Of a stretch of DNA of 56,134 nucleotides, positions 10,733-19,423 are shown piece by piece (the stretch's first letter is position 1; every line of letters starts with the position of its first letter). Position numbers and translations under genes: made by a program. The notes under the pieces are model-generated. The model made no database searches and was not told the origin of the DNA. It worked only from the letters and a program-made list of their open reading frames with translations. The stretch is from Stutzerimonas stutzeri (GTDB lineage Bacteria > Pseudomonadota > Gammaproteobacteria > Pseudomonadales > Pseudomonadaceae), in contig NZ_JAMOII010000023.1 in NCBI RefSeq assembly GCF_024448985.1, positions 1 through 56,134 on the forward strand, given 5' to 3'.

Positions 10733-11303
10733 CGTCTCTCTAGTGAAAGCCGCCCCGCCTGCTTGCCTCAAGCGAGGACACCGTTGGCGCGAAAGGCTGA
10801 TCTGTTGGCCCGCTCTCATCTTGCTCGCCGATAAAGGCGGCGATTCCAGCATAGTCTCTGCCTCGCATGGTCCGATGCTGTCAAAAACCAATGGATAACG
10901 TTTAGCGCAGGTATCGGGTCGACGTCGCGAAGGGCTGATCGAAAAATCGGTCAACCAAGCTTCGCGTGCCCACTGGGCGAACAAGTTCGCCCTACTTAGG
11001 CCTGCACCGCAGCCACAACTCATCGATGACCCGACAATCTGTAGGGCCGGGATTATCCGCCAACCAACTTAGAACTGGCGATCTCAATTGCGAATACTCG
11101 CGTTCCTATGTCGTTCGGACCGATCGGAACTTGCCATCCGAAAGCCGTGTCGCAGCATTTAGCCATCACACCCTGACCAGCCTGCACTACCATGTCAGTC
11201 AACTGCTCCGAACCAGCGCACCCGCTGGACGACGAACGGGCTCCAGCTCGAGCCTGGATGGCCGCTATTTTCCACGTCAGGTAATTTTCGAACGAGTTCG
11301 CCA
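10733..11303. other. 570-base gap without a supported gene
   Basis: No frame here looks like a protein. It holds two short GTAG-type palindromes: GGGCGAACAAGTTCGCCCTA at 10975-10994, and a GTAGGGCCGG head at 11041 facing away from it. The last 100 bases presumably hold the promoter of the EAL gene. Confidence 0.6.
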
Positions 11304-12128
11304 ATGATCCAAAGCAATACCACTGGTAACCCTGCGCCGAACCAGTACGCCTGCCATTCAGCCGGCGAGCACGGGGCCTGCCCCAGCTGCGCCAGTGGCG
11401 AGCGGCTGGGTTTTCGCTTCAGCTACGCCTATCAACCAATCGTCGATACGGCCCGCCGCGAGATCTTCGCTCATGAAGCGCTGGTTCGCGGCACTCAAGG
11501 CGAACCAGCGCCAAGCGTGCTGTCGCAGGTGACGGAGGAAAACCGCTTCCGCTTCGACCAGGCTTGCCGGGTCAAGGCAATCAAAACAGCTGCCAAGCTC
11601 GATATGCAGAGCCGGCTGTCGATTAACTTCATGCCCAACGCCATCTACCGCCCTGAGCTGTGCATTCGCTCGACGCTGGAAGCGGCCCGCGCACATAACT
11701 TCCCCGTTGAGCGCATCATCTTCGAAACGGTCGAAGGCGAGCGCATCAGCGATGCCAAATGGCTGGCTGAAGTATTGGGTGAATACAAACGCATCGGCTT
11801 TCTCACCGCGATCGATGATTTTGGAGCCGGATTTGCCGGGCTCAACCTGCTGGCCGACTTCCAGCCCGACCTGATCAAACTGGACATGGACCTGGTCCGA
11901 GGCATCGACCAGAGCCATGCGCGCCAGGCCATCGTCCGTGGCACGGTAGGTATCTGCACCGAGCTGGGCATCAAGGTGATCGCCGAAGGCGTGGAAACCT
12001 CAGATGAATGCAGCGCCCTGCACGACCTCGGCATCAGCCTGATGCAGGGCTACCTGTTCAGCAAACCGCTGTTCGAAACCTGTAGCCACGTCGATTCGCT
12101 GTCCTGGCCGAGCGGAGCGCCAAACTGA
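11304..12128 (+). CDS. EAL-domain protein, probable cyclic-di-GMP phosphodiesterase
   Basis: 274 residues: a short Cys-containing N-terminus (C17, C26, C29 in HGACPSC) and one EAL domain (about 38-262). The catalytic set looks intact: E58 (EAL), N108, E141, D171-D172 (DDFGAG), K192, E228 (AEGVET) and Q248. It therefore probably hydrolyses c-di-GMP. No GGDEF, membrane segment or classical sensor domain is present. The N-terminal cysteines could bind metal or sense redox, but that is a guess. The start at 11304 has only a weak ribosome site. It is convergent with the DJ-1/PfpI gene, with seven bases between them. Confidence 0.9.
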   Translation: MIQSNTTGNPAPNQYACHSAGEHGACPSCASGERLGFRFSYAYQPIVDTARREIFAHEALVRGTQGEPAPSVLSQVTEENRFRFDQACRVKAIKTAAKLDMQSRLSINFMPNAIYRPELCIRSTLEAARAHNFPVERIIFETVEGERISDAKWLAEVLGEYKRIGFLTAIDDFGAGFAGLNLLADFQPDLIKLDMDLVRGIDQSHARQAIVRGTVGICTELGIKVIAEGVETSDECSALHDLGISLMQGYLFSKPLFETCSHVDSLSWPSGAPN

Positions 12129-12135
12129 GTCAGTC

Positions 12136-12819
12136 TTAACCGGCCTTCAGCAGCTTGAGCAATTCCCGCGCGGCCTCTTCCGAGGACGCCGGGTTCTGGC
12201 CTGTGACGAGCAGGCCATCGACCCGCACATAGGACGCCCAGTCCGGCCCTTTGCTGTAGTCGCCGCCGATTTCCTTGAGTTTGTCTTCCAGCAGGAAAGG
12301 CACCACCTCGGTGAGCTGTACACCTTCTTCCTCGCTGTTGGTAAAGCCGGTCACGCGTTTGCCCTTGACCAGATACTCGCCGTCCTCGCCGCGCACTTGA
12401 ACCAGCGCTGCCGGCGCATGGCAGACCGCGCCCACCGGCTTTCTCGCCTTGATGAAGGATTCGATCAGGGCGATGGATGTCGCGTTGCTAGTCAGGTCCC
12501 ACAGCGGACCGTGACCGCCGGGATAGAACACCGCATCGAAGTCTGCAGCCGACACGTTGTCCAGCTTCTGGGTATTAGCCAGCAGCGTCTTGGCGTCGGC
12601 ATCGTTCTTGAAGCGCTGGGTCAGCTCGGTCTGGGCGTCTGGCGCGTCACTTTTCGGATCCAGCGGAGGCTGCCCGCCCTTGGGTGAGGCCAGCGTGATC
12701 TGGGCGCCAGCGTCTTTGAATACGTAGTAAGGCGCGGCGAATTCTTCGAGCCAGAAGCCGGTGGGCTTGCCGGTGTCGCCTAGCTTGTCGTGGGATGTGA
12801 GCACAATGAGGATTTTCAT
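12136..12819 (-). CDS. DJ-1/PfpI superfamily protein (Hsp31-like)
   Basis: 227-residue type-1 glutamine-amidotransferase-like protein. The nucleophile elbow is AVCHAPAAL (C133, H134), and the conserved acidic residue lies in WLEEFAAP (E25/E26). The N-terminus KILIVLTSHDKLGDTGKPTG is typical of the Hsp31/YDR533c-like subgroup, whose members act as glyoxalase III or protein/nucleotide deglycases; which applies here is unknown. The frame is open 14 codons upstream, but the ATG at 12819 has AGGAG at good spacing and begins at the fold's first strand. Confidence 0.88.
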   Translation of the reverse strand: MKILIVLTSHDKLGDTGKPTGFWLEEFAAPYYVFKDAGAQITLASPKGGQPPLDPKSDAPDAQTELTQRFKNDADAKTLLANTQKLDNVSAADFDAVFYPGGHGPLWDLTSNATSIALIESFIKARKPVGAVCHAPAALVQVRGEDGEYLVKGKRVTGFTNSEEEGVQLTEVVPFLLEDKLKEIGGDYSKGPDWASYVRVDGLLVTGQNPASSEEAARELLKLLKAG

Positions 12820-12944
12820 GGGGTCTCCTATGGTCTGGCGGCCCGGCGATTGCAGGTCCATGGTTTATCTCGACCATGGGGGATGGGAATGGGTCAATTG
12901 CGGTGATCGCTGCCACGCCTAATGCCTCGTCGCTTCTGCTTTTC

Positions 12945-12966
12945 GTAGGAGCGAGCTTGCTCGCGA
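12945..12966 (+). repeat. REP, GTAGGAGC family (left of an inverted pair)
   Basis: GTAGGAGCGAGCTTGCTCGC plus GA. Its inverted partner is at 13341-13361. Together they bracket the bipartite element at 13003-13281. Confidence 0.8.
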
Positions 12967-13002
12967 TCAGACGTTGTCGGCACAACTAGAGGTTAAAGAC
13001 CT

Positions 13003-13281
13003 CGCGCTTATAGTGGCCCATACCTCAGGTTTCGCCCTGCTTGGCGAGTCCCTTTTGGCAAATACCCCAAAAGGAACCAAAAGGTCTTGCCCCTCCATCC
13101 GGGTCTCGCTGCGCTCGACTTCCCTTATTCCATCACTGCTTCGAGGGCCGGCGTACAAGGGCCCCTGGAACGTCACCGGAGCGAGGGGCCCCAGGCAAAG
13201 CCTGGGCCGGATGCAGGGGCAAGCGTTTTTGCTTACTTTTTTGGCAATTGAAAAAAGTGAGTCGCCCAGCAGGGCGAAACC
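13003..13281. repeat. Bipartite inverted repeat element, copy 1
   Basis: Two inward-facing arms. The left arm begins GGTTTCGCCCTGCTTGGCGA at 13028 and holds an 8-bp stem CCTTTTGG/CCAAAAGG (13051-13058, 13067-13074) with an 8-nt loop. The right arm, read on the minus strand from 13281, begins GGTTTCGCCCTGCTGGGCGA and holds the stem ACTTTTTT/AAAAAAGT (plus strand 13235-13242, 13251-13258) with an 8-nt loop. Both arms then reach CTTGCCCCT and CATCCGG. A related element lies at 41764-42410; shared flank on the left suggests the unit starts near 13003. Frames read through it are not believable genes. Confidence 0.85.
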
Positions 13282-13340
13282 AATGCCTCAGCCAGCTCGT
13301 AAAAAGGGATCACTCAGCGAACACAAAGCACAAAGCGCTT

Positions 13341-13361
13341 CGCGAGCAAGCTCGCTCCTAC
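13341..13361 (-). repeat. REP, GTAGGAGC family (right of an inverted pair)
   Basis: CGCGAGCAAGCTCGCTCCTA plus C is the reverse complement of the REP at 12945. In an ordinary REPIN the two heads lie about 60-110 bases apart; here they are about 375 bases apart, with another element between. Confidence 0.8.
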
Positions 13362-13391
13362 ATTAAAGCGGAGGGCGCTACCGGGCACAAA

Positions 13392-13413
13392 AAAGGGCGC
13401 CGAAGCGCCCTTT
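13392..13413 (-). terminator. Rho-independent terminator of the dCache chemoreceptor gene
   Basis: A 9-bp stem AAAGGGCGC/GCGCCCTTT with a four-base loop that reads TTCG on the minus strand, followed there by a run of Ts. It starts 17 bases after the stop codon. Confidence 0.85.
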
Positions 13414-13429
13414 CCAATCAAACAACCAA

Positions 13430-15319
13430 TCAGATCCTGAAGCTCCCCACCAACTGCTTCAACCGCGCAGTCTGCTGCTCCAGATCACCACAAGCCCGCA
13501 GCGTCGAATGCAGATTCTCCACCCCTTCCTGATTCAGCGTATTGATCTCGGTAATGTCCATGTTCAGCGACTCGATCACCGAGGTCTGCTCTTCGGTGGC
13601 GGTGGCTACCGACTGGTTCATCGCATCGATCTCACCGATGCTCTGGGTCACGCTGCCGAGCCGCTCGCCGGCCTGGTTGGCGATATCCACGCTGGCCTCG
13701 CTCTGGCGCTGACTTTCGGTCATGGTGCTCACCGAATCACGTGCGCCGACCTGCAGCTTCTCGATCATGCCGTGGATTTCCTGCGCCGAAGCCTGGGTGC
13801 GATGCGCCAGGCTGCGCACCTCGTCGGCTACCACCGCGAAACCACGCCCAGCTTCACCGGCACGGGCGGCTTCGATCGCCGCATTCAGGGCAAGCAGGTT
13901 GGTCTGTTCGGAGATGCCCTTGATCACGTCGAGGATCTGGCCGATGCCCACGGTCTGTGTATTCAACGCCTCGATCTGTGCACAGGAGGCGCTGATGTTG
14001 TTCGACAGCTGCTTCATCGCCTGGATGTTCTGGTCGACCACCTTGCGGCCATCTTCGGCCTGATGGCTGGCACCGCTGGCCTGCTGCGAAGCATCCGCTG
14101 CGTTGCGGGCAATCTCTTGAGCCGCGGCGCCGAGCTGGTTGATCGCGGCCGCCACACTGTTGGTGCGACTGGCCTGTTCATCGGAATTGACCATCGACGA
14201 GTTGGAAGCAGCGAGCACGCGATGTGCCACTTCATTGACCTGCTCAGTCGCCGAAGACACTTCGCGAATCGAGCCGTGGATACGCTCGACGAAGCGGTTG
14301 AAGGCCATCGCCAATTCACCGAACTCGTCCTGCGACTGCACGGTGAGGCGGCGGGTCAGATCGCCCTCGCCTTCGGCGATGTTAGCCATGGCCCGGCCCA
14401 TGTCAGTGAGCGGACGCATCAGTACCCGAATCAGCATGCCCAGCAGCAGCATGATGAATACGACGGCAATCACGGCTGCAACGAAGGCCGAAGCACGGAA
14501 GCTGGACAGCGCGGCATAGGCTTTGTCCTTGTCCACCGAGATGCCTACGTACCAAGTGACCGATGGCAGACCAGGAACCGGACTGAAGCTAACGATGCGT
14601 GCTTGGCCATCTAGCTCTGCCTCAGTGAAGCCGCTCGTCAGCGACGGAGTATTCCTCGGATAGAGGTCCGCCAGCGTCTTCATGACCTTGGTCCGGTCCG
14701 GATGGACCAGCACCTTGCCGTCGCCGCTGACCAGAAACGCATAGCCCATGTCATCAAAATTCAGCGCGTTGATGATATCCACCAGCACCCTCAGGCTGAG
14801 GTCGCCGCCGACCACACCCAGGTTTTCGCTACCGCGTTTAGCTGGGGTTGTTGCGGAAATGACCAGATCACCCGTGGCGGTATCCACATAGGGCTCGGTC
14901 AGGGTCGTGCTCCCGGCATTGATGGCGGCCTTGTACCGTGGCCGTTGCCGCGGATCGAAGTCGGCGGGCAGCCCGATTTGCGGGTGAACGATAAATTCTC
15001 CGTTGCTCCGCCCCAAGTAGGTGAAGGCAAAAGTCGAACTGAGCGCCGGCTGCTTGACCAGTGCCTCGACGGCGCTACCAGCGCTGTCGCGGCCGATGGT
15101 CTGCGCAGTACTTTCCAGCAACACCAGACGCCCGGAGAGCCAGTTATGGATGTTGTGCGCGGTCACATCGCCCATCTCGTTCAGGTAGCTCTCGAGCTTG
15201 GCCTGTATGGCGTTGCGCTGCAGATAATCGTTGAAGAGAGTGAACAAGGCGAAGGTGGCAATCACGACAAGTGATGCGGCCAACAAGATTTTGTGGCTGA
15301 ACTTTAGACGACTGGGCAT
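13430..15319 (-). CDS. Methyl-accepting chemotaxis protein, dCache type
   Basis: 629 residues: TM1 (about 9-30), periplasmic double-Cache domain (about 35-275), TM2 (about 278-302), HAMP (about 303-360) and a cytoplasmic signalling domain with the standard hairpin [20 protein letters not shown]. No CheR-docking pentapeptide is seen at the C-terminus. The amino-acid-binding dCache signature is only partly kept: [11 protein letters not shown] where amino-acid sensors usually have RxRxWY, then EPYVD and GGD. The tryptophan position is Arg, so the ligand may differ. It lies next to an NSS transporter and the aromatic catabolic genes, so sensing a related compound is plausible but unproven. Confidence 0.93.
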   Translation of the reverse strand: MPSRLKFSHKILLAASLVVIATFALFTLFNDYLQRNAIQAKLESYLNEMGDVTAHNIHNWLSGRLVLLESTAQTIGRDSAGSAVEALVKQPALSSTFAFTYLGRSNGEFIVHPQIGLPADFDPRQRPRYKAAINAGSTTLTEPYVDTATGDLVISATTPAKRGSENLGVVGGDLSLRVLVDIINALNFDDMGYAFLVSGDGKVLVHPDRTKVMKTLADLYPRNTPSLTSGFTEAELDGQARIVSFSPVPGLPSVTWYVGISVDKDKAYAALSSFRASAFVAAVIAVVFIMLLLGMLIRVLMRPLTDMGRAMANIAEGEGDLTRRLTVQSQDEFGELAMAFNRFVERIHGSIREVSSATEQVNEVAHRVLAASNSSMVNSDEQASRTNSVAAAINQLGAAAQEIARNAADASQQASGASHQAEDGRKVVDQNIQAMKQLSNNISASCAQIEALNTQTVGIGQILDVIKGISEQTNLLALNAAIEAARAGEAGRGFAVVADEVRSLAHRTQASAQEIHGMIEKLQVGARDSVSTMTESQRQSEASVDIANQAGERLGSVTQSIGEIDAMNQSVATATEEQTSVIESLNMDITEINTLNQEGVENLHSTLRACGDLEQQTARLKQLVGSFRI

Positions 15320-15490
15320 GGGCGCGTGTCCGAGGATTGATCTTGGTCAATGCGAAATGCCCTTTTCTGGCCGAGCGTCCTTGCGCTAAACGGCGTATCG
15401 GCTCGGTTCGAACGACCTTGAGGTTACCGCTGCACAGCTGGAATGCTGCAAGCCCCTGACGCCCCTGTTGCCTTACTCGGCCTGCAATGC

Positions 15491-15524
15491 AAAAACGGCA
15501 CTTCCGTTTCGCGGAAGTGCCGTT
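15491..15524 (-). terminator. Rho-independent terminator downstream of the first NSS transporter
   Basis: A 13-bp perfect stem AACGGCACTTCCG/CGGAAGTGCCGTT with a five-base loop. On the minus strand it is followed by TTTTT. It lies about 115 bases past the transporter stop, with a REPIN between. The 15320-15490 stretch beyond it should hold the chemoreceptor promoter. Confidence 0.85.
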
Positions 15525-15567
15525 CAGTCGGGCAACTATCGATCAGACGTTACGCTGACCGATTGTC

Positions 15568-15624
15568 GTAGGGCCGAATTTATTCGGCTAATGCCTCACC
15601 TCGCCAAGGCCGAACAAGCCCTAC
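15568..15624. repeat. REPIN, GTAGGGCCGAA family
   Basis: 57 bp: head GTAGGGCCGAATTTATTCGG and inverted tail AAGGCCGAACAAGCCCTAC. It matches the element at 49040-49095 in length and in both ends. Confidence 0.85.
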
Positions 15625-15637
15625 AGACACCACTCGG

Positions 15638-17101
15638 TCAGGCCCTGCGTGCAAGCGCCGGCAACACCCGCGGCCGCAAACCTTCGCCAAGAATGGTCAG
15701 CACCCCGATGGCACCCACGATCCAGTACCAGCGCACCAGCGGGTCGAAGCCCAGCCAACCGAGGGCATGCAGGAATACCATCAGGATCAGTACCGGGCAG
15801 ACGTAGCGCACCATGAACAGCCACAGCGCGTAGCCCAACGGTGGCAGGTCCAACTCGTCGCGCATGATGTCGCTACGCAGCGCGTAGCCGGCAAAGACCA
15901 CGATGAAAATCCCGCCCAGCGGCATCATCCAGCGGGAGGTCAGGTAGTCCAGCCAGTCGAAGAAGTTCTTGCCCAGCGGCGTCCAGCCCGACAGTAGGTT
16001 GAACGAAAGCATCGCCAGCAGGCTGATCACCAGCAAGACGGCGCCGGACGCGATGGCCGCTTTGAGGCGGCTGATGCCATGTTTTTCGTTGAGGTAGGCG
16101 ACAGTGGCCTCGATCATCGAAATGGCCGAAGTCAGCGCGGCGAGGGAAACCATGGCGAAGAACAGCACGCCGAAGGCGGTGCCGAACGGCATCTGCTGGA
16201 AGGCCAGCGGCAGACTCATGAAGATCAGCCCCGGTCCGGCGGTAGGGTCCATGCCGTTGGCGAAGATGATCGGGAAAATAGCCAGGCCCGCCAGCAGTGC
16301 CACGCAGGTATCGATGATGGCAACCGTGAAAGTCGTACGGGCAATGGACTTGTCATCGGGCAGATAGGAGCCGTAAGTGAGGATCGCGCCGGACGCCAGG
16401 CTAAGCGTGAAGAAGGCGTGACCGAGGGCGGCCAGCAAGGCCTCGCCAGAAATTTTCGAGGTGTCGAAGCTGAACAGGAAAGCGAAGCCCTGATCGAAGC
16501 CGCCGCTGGTGAAGGCGTAGCCGACCAGAATCAGCAACATCACCGCAAGCCCCGGCATCATCCAGCGCACCGCATTCTCGATGCCCTTTTGCACGCCTTT
16601 GGCGACGATCCACAGTGTCAACAGCGCCACCAGCAGGCTCCAGCCGCCCAGCTGCCAGGGGTTGGCGTTGTGCGCCTCGAATACCTGCGCCATACCGTCG
16701 ACTGAGGTGGCAGCCAGGGAGCCATCAAGCATCTTCAGGGTATAGGCGAACGCCCAGCCCGCGACCACCACATAGAAGCAAAGGATCAAGAAGCCGGCCG
16801 CCATGGCCATGCCGCCGACGCCCTTCCACAATGGATTGCTGCCGTTTTCACGGGCTGCGTGGCCAATCGCATCGATGGGGCTGCCGCGGCCACGCCGGCC
16901 GATGGCGACCTCGGTCATCATCACCGGAATGCCGATAGCCAGGATGCACGCCAGGTACATCAACACGAAGGCGCCACCACCGTATTCGCCAGTGATGTAA
17001 GGGAATTTCCAGATGTTGCCGAGGCCGACTGCCGAGCCGGTCGCAGCGAGAATGAAGCCCCAGCGGGACAGCCAGAGGTTCTTGGGTTTTTCACGGGTCA
17101 T
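15638..17101 (-). CDS. Sodium-dependent transporter, NSS (LeuT/SNF) family
   Basis: 487-residue inner-membrane carrier with about 12 hydrophobic segments. TM1 carries the family signature for sodium and substrate binding, TGSAVGLGNIWKFPY. NSS proteins import amino acids or related compounds with Na+. The open frame extends 67 codons upstream, but the ATG at 17101 has AGGTGG in front and is the usual NSS start (MTREKPKNLWLSRWG). It lies 79 bases downstream of maiA, so substrate uptake for aromatic amino-acid catabolism is likely; the exact substrate cannot be read from sequence. An A-rich leader at 17110-17124 suggests Crc control. Confidence 0.92.
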   Translation of the reverse strand: MTREKPKNLWLSRWGFILAATGSAVGLGNIWKFPYITGEYGGGAFVLMYLACILAIGIPVMMTEVAIGRRGRGSPIDAIGHAARENGSNPLWKGVGGMAMAAGFLILCFYVVVAGWAFAYTLKMLDGSLAATSVDGMAQVFEAHNANPWQLGGWSLLVALLTLWIVAKGVQKGIENAVRWMMPGLAVMLLILVGYAFTSGGFDQGFAFLFSFDTSKISGEALLAALGHAFFTLSLASGAILTYGSYLPDDKSIARTTFTVAIIDTCVALLAGLAIFPIIFANGMDPTAGPGLIFMSLPLAFQQMPFGTAFGVLFFAMVSLAALTSAISMIEATVAYLNEKHGISRLKAAIASGAVLLVISLLAMLSFNLLSGWTPLGKNFFDWLDYLTSRWMMPLGGIFIVVFAGYALRSDIMRDELDLPPLGYALWLFMVRYVCPVLILMVFLHALGWLGFDPLVRWYWIVGAIGVLTILGEGLRPRVLPALARRA

Positions 17102-17109
17102 GCGCCACC

Positions 17110-17124
17110 TGTTTGTTTTTATCT
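17110..17124 (-). promoter_or_regulatory. Candidate Crc/Hfq (CA) motif in the NSS transporter leader
   Basis: On the minus strand AGATAAAAACAAACA lies directly before the AGGTGG ribosome site. It resembles the A-rich AAnAAnAA targets bound by Hfq with Crc in pseudomonads. Confidence 0.45.
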
Positions 17125-17180
17125 GTGACGAAATCGAACCCGCCACGCTCGTAGCGCGACGGAGTGAGGGCGGATAAACC

Positions 17181-17861
17181 TTATTGAGCGTCGGGCTGCA
17201 CCTCCGGAGCTGCTTTGGCAAAGGCTTCGAGGGTTTCGCAGCGCTCGACCATCTCGAGGATGCGCGGGTACGCAGTGAGGTCACAGGCAAAACGGCGCGC
17301 ATTGTATACCTGCGGAATCAGGCATGCCTCCAGGTAACCCGGCCGCTTGCCCAATGACAGCCTGCCCTCGAACGGGGCCAGCCCCTGCTCGACGCTCATC
17401 AGCCCAGTGGTGATCCAATGACGAACCCACTCGTTCTTGACCTCGTCGTCCACGCCCAGCGTGCCACTCAGGTACTGCAGCACGCGTGTGTTGTTCAGCG
17501 GGTGCACATCGCAAGCGATATGCAACGCCAGCGAACGCACCCGCGCGCGATCGGCGGGATCGTCCGGCAGTAGCGGCGGAAGCGGGAAGATTTCTTCCAG
17601 GTATTCGAAGATCGCCAGCGACTGGCCGATGCGCTCGTCTCCATCGACCAGCAACGGAACCAGGCCTTGTGGGTTGAGGGCCCGGTAGTCAGCTGAATGC
17701 TGCTGGCCGCCATCCTTGACCAGATGCACCGGCAGATTCTCGAACGCCAGCCCCTTGAGATTCAGAGCGATGCGCACTCGATAGGCCGCGCTGGAGCGCC
17801 AGTAGCCGTAGAGCTTCAGCGTAGGGTCACCGACTGTTTGATTCGTCTCGTTGCTATTCAT
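17181..17861 (-). CDS. maiA: Maleylacetoacetate isomerase
   Basis: 226-residue zeta-class glutathione S-transferase that isomerises maleylacetoacetate to fumarylacetoacetate, the step after homogentisate ring cleavage in Phe/Tyr breakdown. The N-terminal thioredoxin-like domain has the glutathione-site motif YGYWRSSAAYRVRIALNLKG and later NPQGLVPLL; the C-terminal part is the all-helical GST domain. The start at 17861 has CCAGGAG upstream. It lies downstream of hpd in the same direction, separated by REP material. Homogentisate dioxygenase and fumarylacetoacetase, its usual neighbours, are not in the window. Confidence 0.92.
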   Translation of the reverse strand: MNSNETNQTVGDPTLKLYGYWRSSAAYRVRIALNLKGLAFENLPVHLVKDGGQQHSADYRALNPQGLVPLLVDGDERIGQSLAIFEYLEEIFPLPPLLPDDPADRARVRSLALHIACDVHPLNNTRVLQYLSGTLGVDDEVKNEWVRHWITTGLMSVEQGLAPFEGRLSLGKRPGYLEACLIPQVYNARRFACDLTAYPRILEMVERCETLEAFAKAAPEVQPDAQ

Positions 17862-17927
17862 GGCACTCCTGGATTGTGGCTGCCTGGTCAGAGTCGTCGG
17901 GTGGGCCGGGCGTCGTTCGCTTTCGCC

Positions 17928-18063
17928 GTAGGGTGGGTTTCAGCCCACCATTCAGCTAAATAATTGAAGGGAGGCCCATTCGGCATCGGTGGGCTAAAGC
18001 CCCTACGTAATGCCGCTTCCGCATTGGTGGGCTGAAGCGGAGCTCCGCCCGGCCCGCCCTACA
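17928..18063. repeat. REPIN cluster, GTAGGGTGGGC family, between hpd and maiA
   Basis: Head GTAGGGTGGGTTTCAGCCCA at 17928, inverted tail GGTGGGCTAAAGCCCCTAC ending near 18005, then a second partial inverted copy (GGTGGGCTGAAGCGGAGCTC ... CGCCCTAC) to 18063. Almost the whole 216-base hpd-maiA gap is REP-derived. Confidence 0.8.
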
Positions 18064-18077
18064 ACGTTCCGACCGCT

Positions 18078-19175
18078 TTACTCGCCTCCGATCACGCCGC
18101 GGCGAACCTGGTCTTCCTCGATGGATTCGAACAGCGCCTTGAAGTTGCCTTCGCCGAAGCCCTGATTGCCCTTGCGCTGGATGATCTCGAAGAAGATCGG
18201 GCCGATCACCGTGTTGGTGAAGATCTGCAGCAGGATGCCGTCATCACCCGACGTACCGACGCCCGGAGCGCCATCAATCAACAGGTTCAGCTCGCGCAGC
18301 ACCTCGGTGGGCTCGCCATGTCCGGTGACGCGGGTGTCGACTTTCTCGTAATAGGTATCCGGAGTGGCCATGAAATCCACACCATTGGCGCGTAGTTGGC
18401 GCACGGTGGCGTAGATGTCGTCGGTGGATAGCGCGATGTGCTGGATGCCCTCGCCGTGGTACTCGCGGATGAATTCCTCGATCTGCGACTTGTCGTCCGC
18501 CGACTCGTTGATCGGGATGCGGATCTTGCCGCACGGCGCAGTCATTGCACGGGAGAATAGGCCGGTGAGTTTGCCTTCGATGTCGAAGTAGCGAATCTCG
18601 CGGAAATTGGCGATGCGCTCGTAGAACCCGGACCAGACGTCCATCTGCCCACGCATGACGTTGTGGGTCAGGTGATCGATGCACATCAGCCCGACGGCGT
18701 TGTCGTTTGGCGCGCGGCCTTCGATGTACTCGAAGTCAACGTCGTAGATCGACTTGTCACCGTAACGGTCGACGAGATACAGCAGCGAACCGCCGATACC
18801 TTCGACACAAGGGATGTTCAGCTCGCCGAAGTTGGCGTGGCTGCCCACCAGCTTGGCGCCCTGGGATTCGACATAAGCGGCCGCCTGGGCGGCGTTCTTC
18901 ACCCGGAACGCCATGGCGCAGGCACTCGGCCCGTGCTTTTCGGCGAACTCGCGTACATGGCCGCTGGGGCTGCCGTTGAGCACGATATTGATGTCGTTCT
19001 GCTGGAACAGCCAAACCTGTTTGGAACGGTGCTTGGCGGTTTCGGTGAAGCCCATCTGGTTGAACAGCTGACGCAGCTGCTCGATGCCCTCGGCATTCGG
19101 CGCGGTGAACTCGACGAACTCGAAGCCGTCGGTGCCGATGGGGTTGTGCTGCTCGATCTTGGTCACGGCGTTCAT
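18078..19175 (-). CDS. hpd: 4-hydroxyphenylpyruvate dioxygenase
   Basis: Fe(II) enzyme that turns 4-hydroxyphenylpyruvate into homogentisate. The 365-residue protein has two VOC domains. The iron ligands are H168 (IDHLTHN), H246 (GIQHIAL) and E330 (GPIFFEIIQRKG), and the C-terminal helix FGEGNFKALFESIE is conserved. It starts at 19175 with AGGAGG upstream and an AAnAAnAAn-type leader (19185-19198). It supplies the step after PhhC in the tyrosine pathway. Confidence 0.97.
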   Translation of the reverse strand: MNAVTKIEQHNPIGTDGFEFVEFTAPNAEGIEQLRQLFNQMGFTETAKHRSKQVWLFQQNDINIVLNGSPSGHVREFAEKHGPSACAMAFRVKNAAQAAAYVESQGAKLVGSHANFGELNIPCVEGIGGSLLYLVDRYGDKSIYDVDFEYIEGRAPNDNAVGLMCIDHLTHNVMRGQMDVWSGFYERIANFREIRYFDIEGKLTGLFSRAMTAPCGKIRIPINESADDKSQIEEFIREYHGEGIQHIALSTDDIYATVRQLRANGVDFMATPDTYYEKVDTRVTGHGEPTEVLRELNLLIDGAPGVGTSGDDGILLQIFTNTVIGPIFFEIIQRKGNQGFGEGNFKALFESIEEDQVRRGVIGGE

Positions 19176-19184
19176 GTCGCCTCC

Positions 19185-19198
19185 TGTTTCTTATTATT
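19185..19198 (-). promoter_or_regulatory. Candidate Crc/Hfq (CA) motif in the hpd leader
   Basis: Minus-strand AATAATAAGAAACA, four consecutive AAn-type triplets, ends beside the AGGAGG of hpd. Confidence 0.5.
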
Positions 19199-19423
19199 CG
19201 GGGCCACTGCAAGGCTTGGCTGCGCCCATCACAAACCAGAGGGAGAAGCTCCACAAGCCCGCATTCAGCGCCATGCGCAGCTTTGCGAGGGCCGCGCTGG
19301 AAGCTTTTCTTTACAACCCGACGGAAGGCCCCGGGGACGAGCTTGCAAGTGTTTATCCGTAACGAAAAGCTGACAGCCGGGCTGACAGCCACCGTATTTT
19401 CTGAGTTGGCTCCGGCTGGGCTG

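Noticed and set aside
13041-13532. 163-codon frame across element copy 1 into the chemoreceptor 3' end
   Set aside because: It crosses a terminator and the opposite-strand chemoreceptor gene and is made of repeat sequence.
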